Assembly (NCBI GenBank): GCA_021773365.1
Contig: JAJFKF010000018.1
Coordinates: 1 to 64,000, forward strand
From: Gammaproteobacteria bacterium
Lineage (GTDB): Bacteria; Pseudomonadota; Gammaproteobacteria; Steroidobacterales; Steroidobacteraceae
Length of the DNA stretch: 64,000 nucleotides
Direction of reading: 5' to 3'
The notes below the pieces were generated by a model. It was not told the DNA's origin and did no database searches. It worked only from the letters and a program-made list of their open reading frames with translations. Position numbers and translations under genes: made by a program. Of the stretch, positions 61,768-64,000 are shown in pieces; position 1 is the first letter of the stretch, and every line of letters starts with the position of its first letter.

Positions 61768-63012
61768 ATGACCCCTTCACCGAACCCATCCGCCGTCCTG
61801 CCGCGCGCCGCAGCGCCCCTGCTGGACACGGCGCTCGACACCATGAGAGTGGTCGTCGTGACCGGGGCCCGCCAGACCGGCAAGAGCACGCTGGTCCACA
61901 CTCACCCGCGGCTGTCCGGATATCCCCACTTCACGCTCGACGATGCGGCCACCTTGATGCGGGTGCGCGCCGACCGGCAGGCTTTTCTGCGCAGCGAGCC
62001 GCGCATGAGCATCGACGAAGTGCAGCGCGATCCGGAATTGATGCTGGCGATCAAAACCGTGGTCGATTCACAGCGGCCGCAGCGCCGCGGACAGTTCGTG
62101 CTCACGGGCTCGGCGAATCTGCTGATGATGAAACATGTCGGGGATTCCCTGGCGGGCCGTGCGTACTACCTGCGTCTGCACCCACTCACCCGCAGCGAGC
62201 AACTGGGTCAGGGCGCCACGGGCATCTGGTCCCGGCTGTTCGACTCCGAGCCCGCCCAGTGGCTGGACCTGGTGCGCGAACAGGCATCGCCGCCGTGGGA
62301 CTGGCGCGAGGCCGTCCAGCACGGTGGCTTTCCAGCGCCGTCCATCGAACTCGACAACGCCCGCACCCGGGCGCTGTGGTTCGAGGGTTACATTGCCACT
62401 TACCTGGAGCGAGACCTGCGCGATCTGCAGGCGGTGACCAACCTGCATAACTTCCAATTGCTCATGCAGGCGGCGGCGCTTCGCATCGGCAATCTCCTGA
62501 ACCACACCGAACTGGGCCGCGACGTGAAGATGCCCTCCACCACGGTGCATCAGTACATGAACCTTCTGGACACCTCATTCCAGGCCACCCGGCTCCTGCC
62601 CTACGCGGTCAATCGCGGCAAACGTCTCATCAAGACACCCAAACTGTACTGGAATGATGTGGGCCTCGCCTTGCACCTGGGCGGGGCCACGCCGGGTGGT
62701 GAGCACCTGGAAAATCTGGTGCTCACCGATCTGCTCGCGTGGAAGGAAACCGAATCTCCGCGGCCGGAGGTCTCGTACTGGCGCACCTCGCAGGGCGAAG
62801 AAGTCGATTTCGTCATCACCCGCAAACGGCAGCTCCTGGCGGTCGAAGTCAAGGCAGGCGCAGCCCCCGCCCCACGGGATGCGCGGCACCTGCGCACCTT
62901 CTGCGATGAATATGGCTCACGAGCCCATGGCGGCTTGCTCCTGCACGGCGGAGAAGAAACGTACTGGCTGGGGGAAAAAATCCTGGCCACGCCTTGGTGG
63001 CGGGTGCTTTGA
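61768..63012 (+). CDS. DUF4143-type ATPase (AAA_14)
   Basis: This 414-residue protein has the P-loop GARQTGKST at 33-41, Walker B in PRMSIDEVQRDPELMLAIK, the sensor segment VLTGSANLLMMKHVGDSLAG, and the DUF4143 C-terminal part (ESPRPEVSYWRTSQGEEVDF, then LLAVEVKAG), a PD-(D/E)XK-like fold end. It is shorter than the ATPase at 58699 and belongs to the same broad family. Upstream dyads suggest autoregulation. Biological role unknown. Ends about 100 bases before an AbiE pair. Confidence 0.9.
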   Translation: MTPSPNPSAVLPRAAAPLLDTALDTMRVVVVTGARQTGKSTLVHTHPRLSGYPHFTLDDAATLMRVRADRQAFLRSEPRMSIDEVQRDPELMLAIKTVVDSQRPQRRGQFVLTGSANLLMMKHVGDSLAGRAYYLRLHPLTRSEQLGQGATGIWSRLFDSEPAQWLDLVREQASPPWDWREAVQHGGFPAPSIELDNARTRALWFEGYIATYLERDLRDLQAVTNLHNFQLLMQAAALRIGNLLNHTELGRDVKMPSTTVHQYMNLLDTSFQATRLLPYAVNRGKRLIKTPKLYWNDVGLALHLGGATPGGEHLENLVLTDLLAWKETESPRPEVSYWRTSQGEEVDFVITRKRQLLAVEVKAGAAPAPRDARHLRTFCDEYGSRAHGGLLLHGGEETYWLGEKILATPWWRVL

Positions 63013-63060
63013 AAGCACGTACGCGTCCCGCTGGAGCATCCCGGCCGAGGGGGGTAGCCA

Positions 63061-63106
63061 TAAGTGGACAAGAAAACTATAAAAAAGTAGTATCTACGTC
63101 CACTTA
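63061..63106. promoter_or_regulatory. inverted repeat operator of the AbiE pair
   Basis: TAAGTGGAC at 63061-63069 and GTCCACTTA at 63098-63106 are perfect 9-bp reverse complements 28 bases apart, ending 3 bases before the antitoxin ATG. The region between is AT-rich. AbiEi antitoxins are known to repress their operon through inverted repeats in the promoter, so this is a probable operator. Confidence 0.65.
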
Positions 63107-63109
63107 CCA

Positions 63110-63658
63110 ATGAAAAAGTCGCACGCCACCGAAGTCTTACGGCATTGGGACAGTAAGGGCCGGTACGTCTTTACCCGGCGCGAACTGGCCAGGCTGTTCC
63201 CGTCCGACGGGCCACGGACTTTCGGTGAGGGTCTGAACCGGCTGGTGAAAAGCGGGCTGTTGGTCCGCGCCTGCCGCGGCGTTTTCGCCAATCCGCATGC
63301 GCAGTCCTTCGACAGCTACGCCGCAGAACGCATCGCCAGGGCCCTGCGGCCGGGTGAATACAACTACGTAAGCCTGGAGTCGATGCTGTCCGAGTACGGC
63401 GCGATCTCACAGATCCCCGTCGACCGGCTGACGGTGATGACCACCGGGCGCAAGGGCACGTACCGGACACCCTACGGCGTCATCGAATTCACGCACACCG
63501 CGCGGCCGGCGCGCGACATCATCGGACAGATCAAACAGGTGAACGGCCGGCCGCTGCGCATCGCCAGCAAGGCTGCCGCCTGGCGTGACCTGAAACGCGT
63601 GGGACGCAATGTACAAATGGTGGACCGGGAAATCGTGGAGGCGGCTGACGATGAGTGA
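63110..63658 (+). CDS. AbiEi-family type IV antitoxin
   Basis: This 182-residue protein has a winged-helix N-terminus (YVFTRRELARLFPSDGPRTF, GEGLNRLVKSGLLVRACRG) and the AbiEi core (GEYNYVSLESMLSEYGAISQ, VMTTGRKGTYRTPYGVIEF). It neutralises the AbiEii toxin without binding it directly in known systems and represses the operon. No ribosome site is seen before the ATG, so it may be translated from a short or absent leader. It overlaps the toxin gene by 8 bases. Confidence 0.88.
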   Translation: MKKSHATEVLRHWDSKGRYVFTRRELARLFPSDGPRTFGEGLNRLVKSGLLVRACRGVFANPHAQSFDSYAAERIARALRPGEYNYVSLESMLSEYGAISQIPVDRLTVMTTGRKGTYRTPYGVIEFTHTARPARDIIGQIKQVNGRPLRIASKAAAWRDLKRVGRNVQMVDREIVEAADDE

Positions 63659-64000
63659 AATCGCGGATTTCCAGGCGCTGGTCGAGCGGGTCGTGCGGAG
63701 CGACGGCGGCAGCCGCGAACGCATGCGTCCCGTCATTGCGAAGGAGCTGCTGCATTACGACATCCTCTTTGCCCTGGAACAGGAGGGACTGCTGGATCGG
63801 GTGACTTTTCAGGGCGGAACCTCGCTGCGGCTGTGCTACGGCTCGCCACGCCACAGCGAGGACCTGGATTTCGTCGGCGGCCGGGAGTTCGCCGCCACGC
63901 AGTTGTTGAGCATGAAATCCTGCATCGAACGCTACGTCGGCGGGCGTTACGGGCTCGAAGTGACGGTCAAGGAACCCAGGGAAGTAATCATGGAACCGGA
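63651..64000 (+). CDS. AbiEii-family nucleotidyltransferase toxin (runs off the window)
   Basis: About 116 codons are visible from the ATG at 63651. The nucleotidyltransferase signature is present: VTFQGGTSLRLCYGSPRHSE followed by DLDFVGG, giving the GG-T/S and D-x-D motifs of the catalytic site. AbiEii-type enzymes add nucleotides to RNA targets and stop growth. Overlap of 8 bases with the antitoxin gene is typical. The remainder of the gene is beyond the window. Confidence 0.88.
   Translation, partial: MSEIADFQALVERVVRSDGGSRERMRPVIAKELLHYDILFALEQEGLLDRVTFQGGTSLRLCYGSPRHSEDLDFVGGREFAATQLLSMKSCIERYVGGRYGLEVTVKEPREVIMEP

Overview
The window is a GC-rich, densely coded piece of a Proteobacterial chromosome, most likely gammaproteobacterial. 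Markers pointing that way are a long PlsB acyltransferase, the trxA-rho pair divergent from rhlB, greB, YrfG-type nucleotidase, YdcH, SseA, TTG-started speA and a PiuC-type hydroxylase. The abundance of TonB receptors with STN domains, FecI/FecR pairs, the DUF1302/DUF1329/RND set and homospermidine synthase would fit an aquatic or soil lineage near Nevskiales/Steroidobacterales, but that placement is inference. No rRNA, tRNA or CRISPR array was seen.

Layout. 1-10361: two iron-signalling-type cell-surface modules (two STN-TonB receptors, two ECF sigma factors, two FecR regulators) and the start of an erythromycin-esterase-like gene. 10380-11037: a VapBC toxin-antitoxin pair with a palindromic operator. 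11065-16866: housekeeping block (rho, trxA, rhlB, yrfG, ydcH-like, MscS channel). 16863-18351: a small regulatory island (CI-like repressor with repeated operator-like sites, a small unknown gene, csrA, a second HTH gene). 18375-25402: a four-gene envelope operon (DUF1302 outer-membrane protein, DUF1329 protein, YCF48-like propeller, MMPL/RND transporter) preceded by a coupled leader ORF. 25572-34663: plsB with a small lipoprotein, a cNMP-binding patatin, PiuC, pirin, an esterase-like hydrolase, DNA polymerase IV and an HDOD protein. 34682-36337: a solitary contractile-tail-sheath-like protein. 36517-47707: transporter, lipoprotein, M1 peptidase, L,D-transpeptidase, greB, homospermidine synthase, GST, SseA and arginine decarboxylase. 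47835-52963: Pho-box-like sites, a decayed phoX and a giant triple-repeat propeller lipoprotein. 53026-58589: divergent tricorn-like and S9 peptidases.

The right end (58617-64000) is an accessory region: a 3' relic of a TonB receptor, two complete DUF4143-type ATPases each preceded by dyad symmetry, several broken genes (AbiEii-like, XRE, another ATPase C-terminus), a RAMA-domain ORF, and an AbiE toxin-antitoxin pair with a dyad operator, cut by the window end.

The most unusual items are the DUF4143 gene whose start codon lies inside a perfect 22-bp dyad, the tail-sheath gene sitting alone beside an HDOD signalling gene, the leader ORF coupled to the DUF1302 operon, and the doubly truncated phoX containing an intrinsic terminator in its reading frame.
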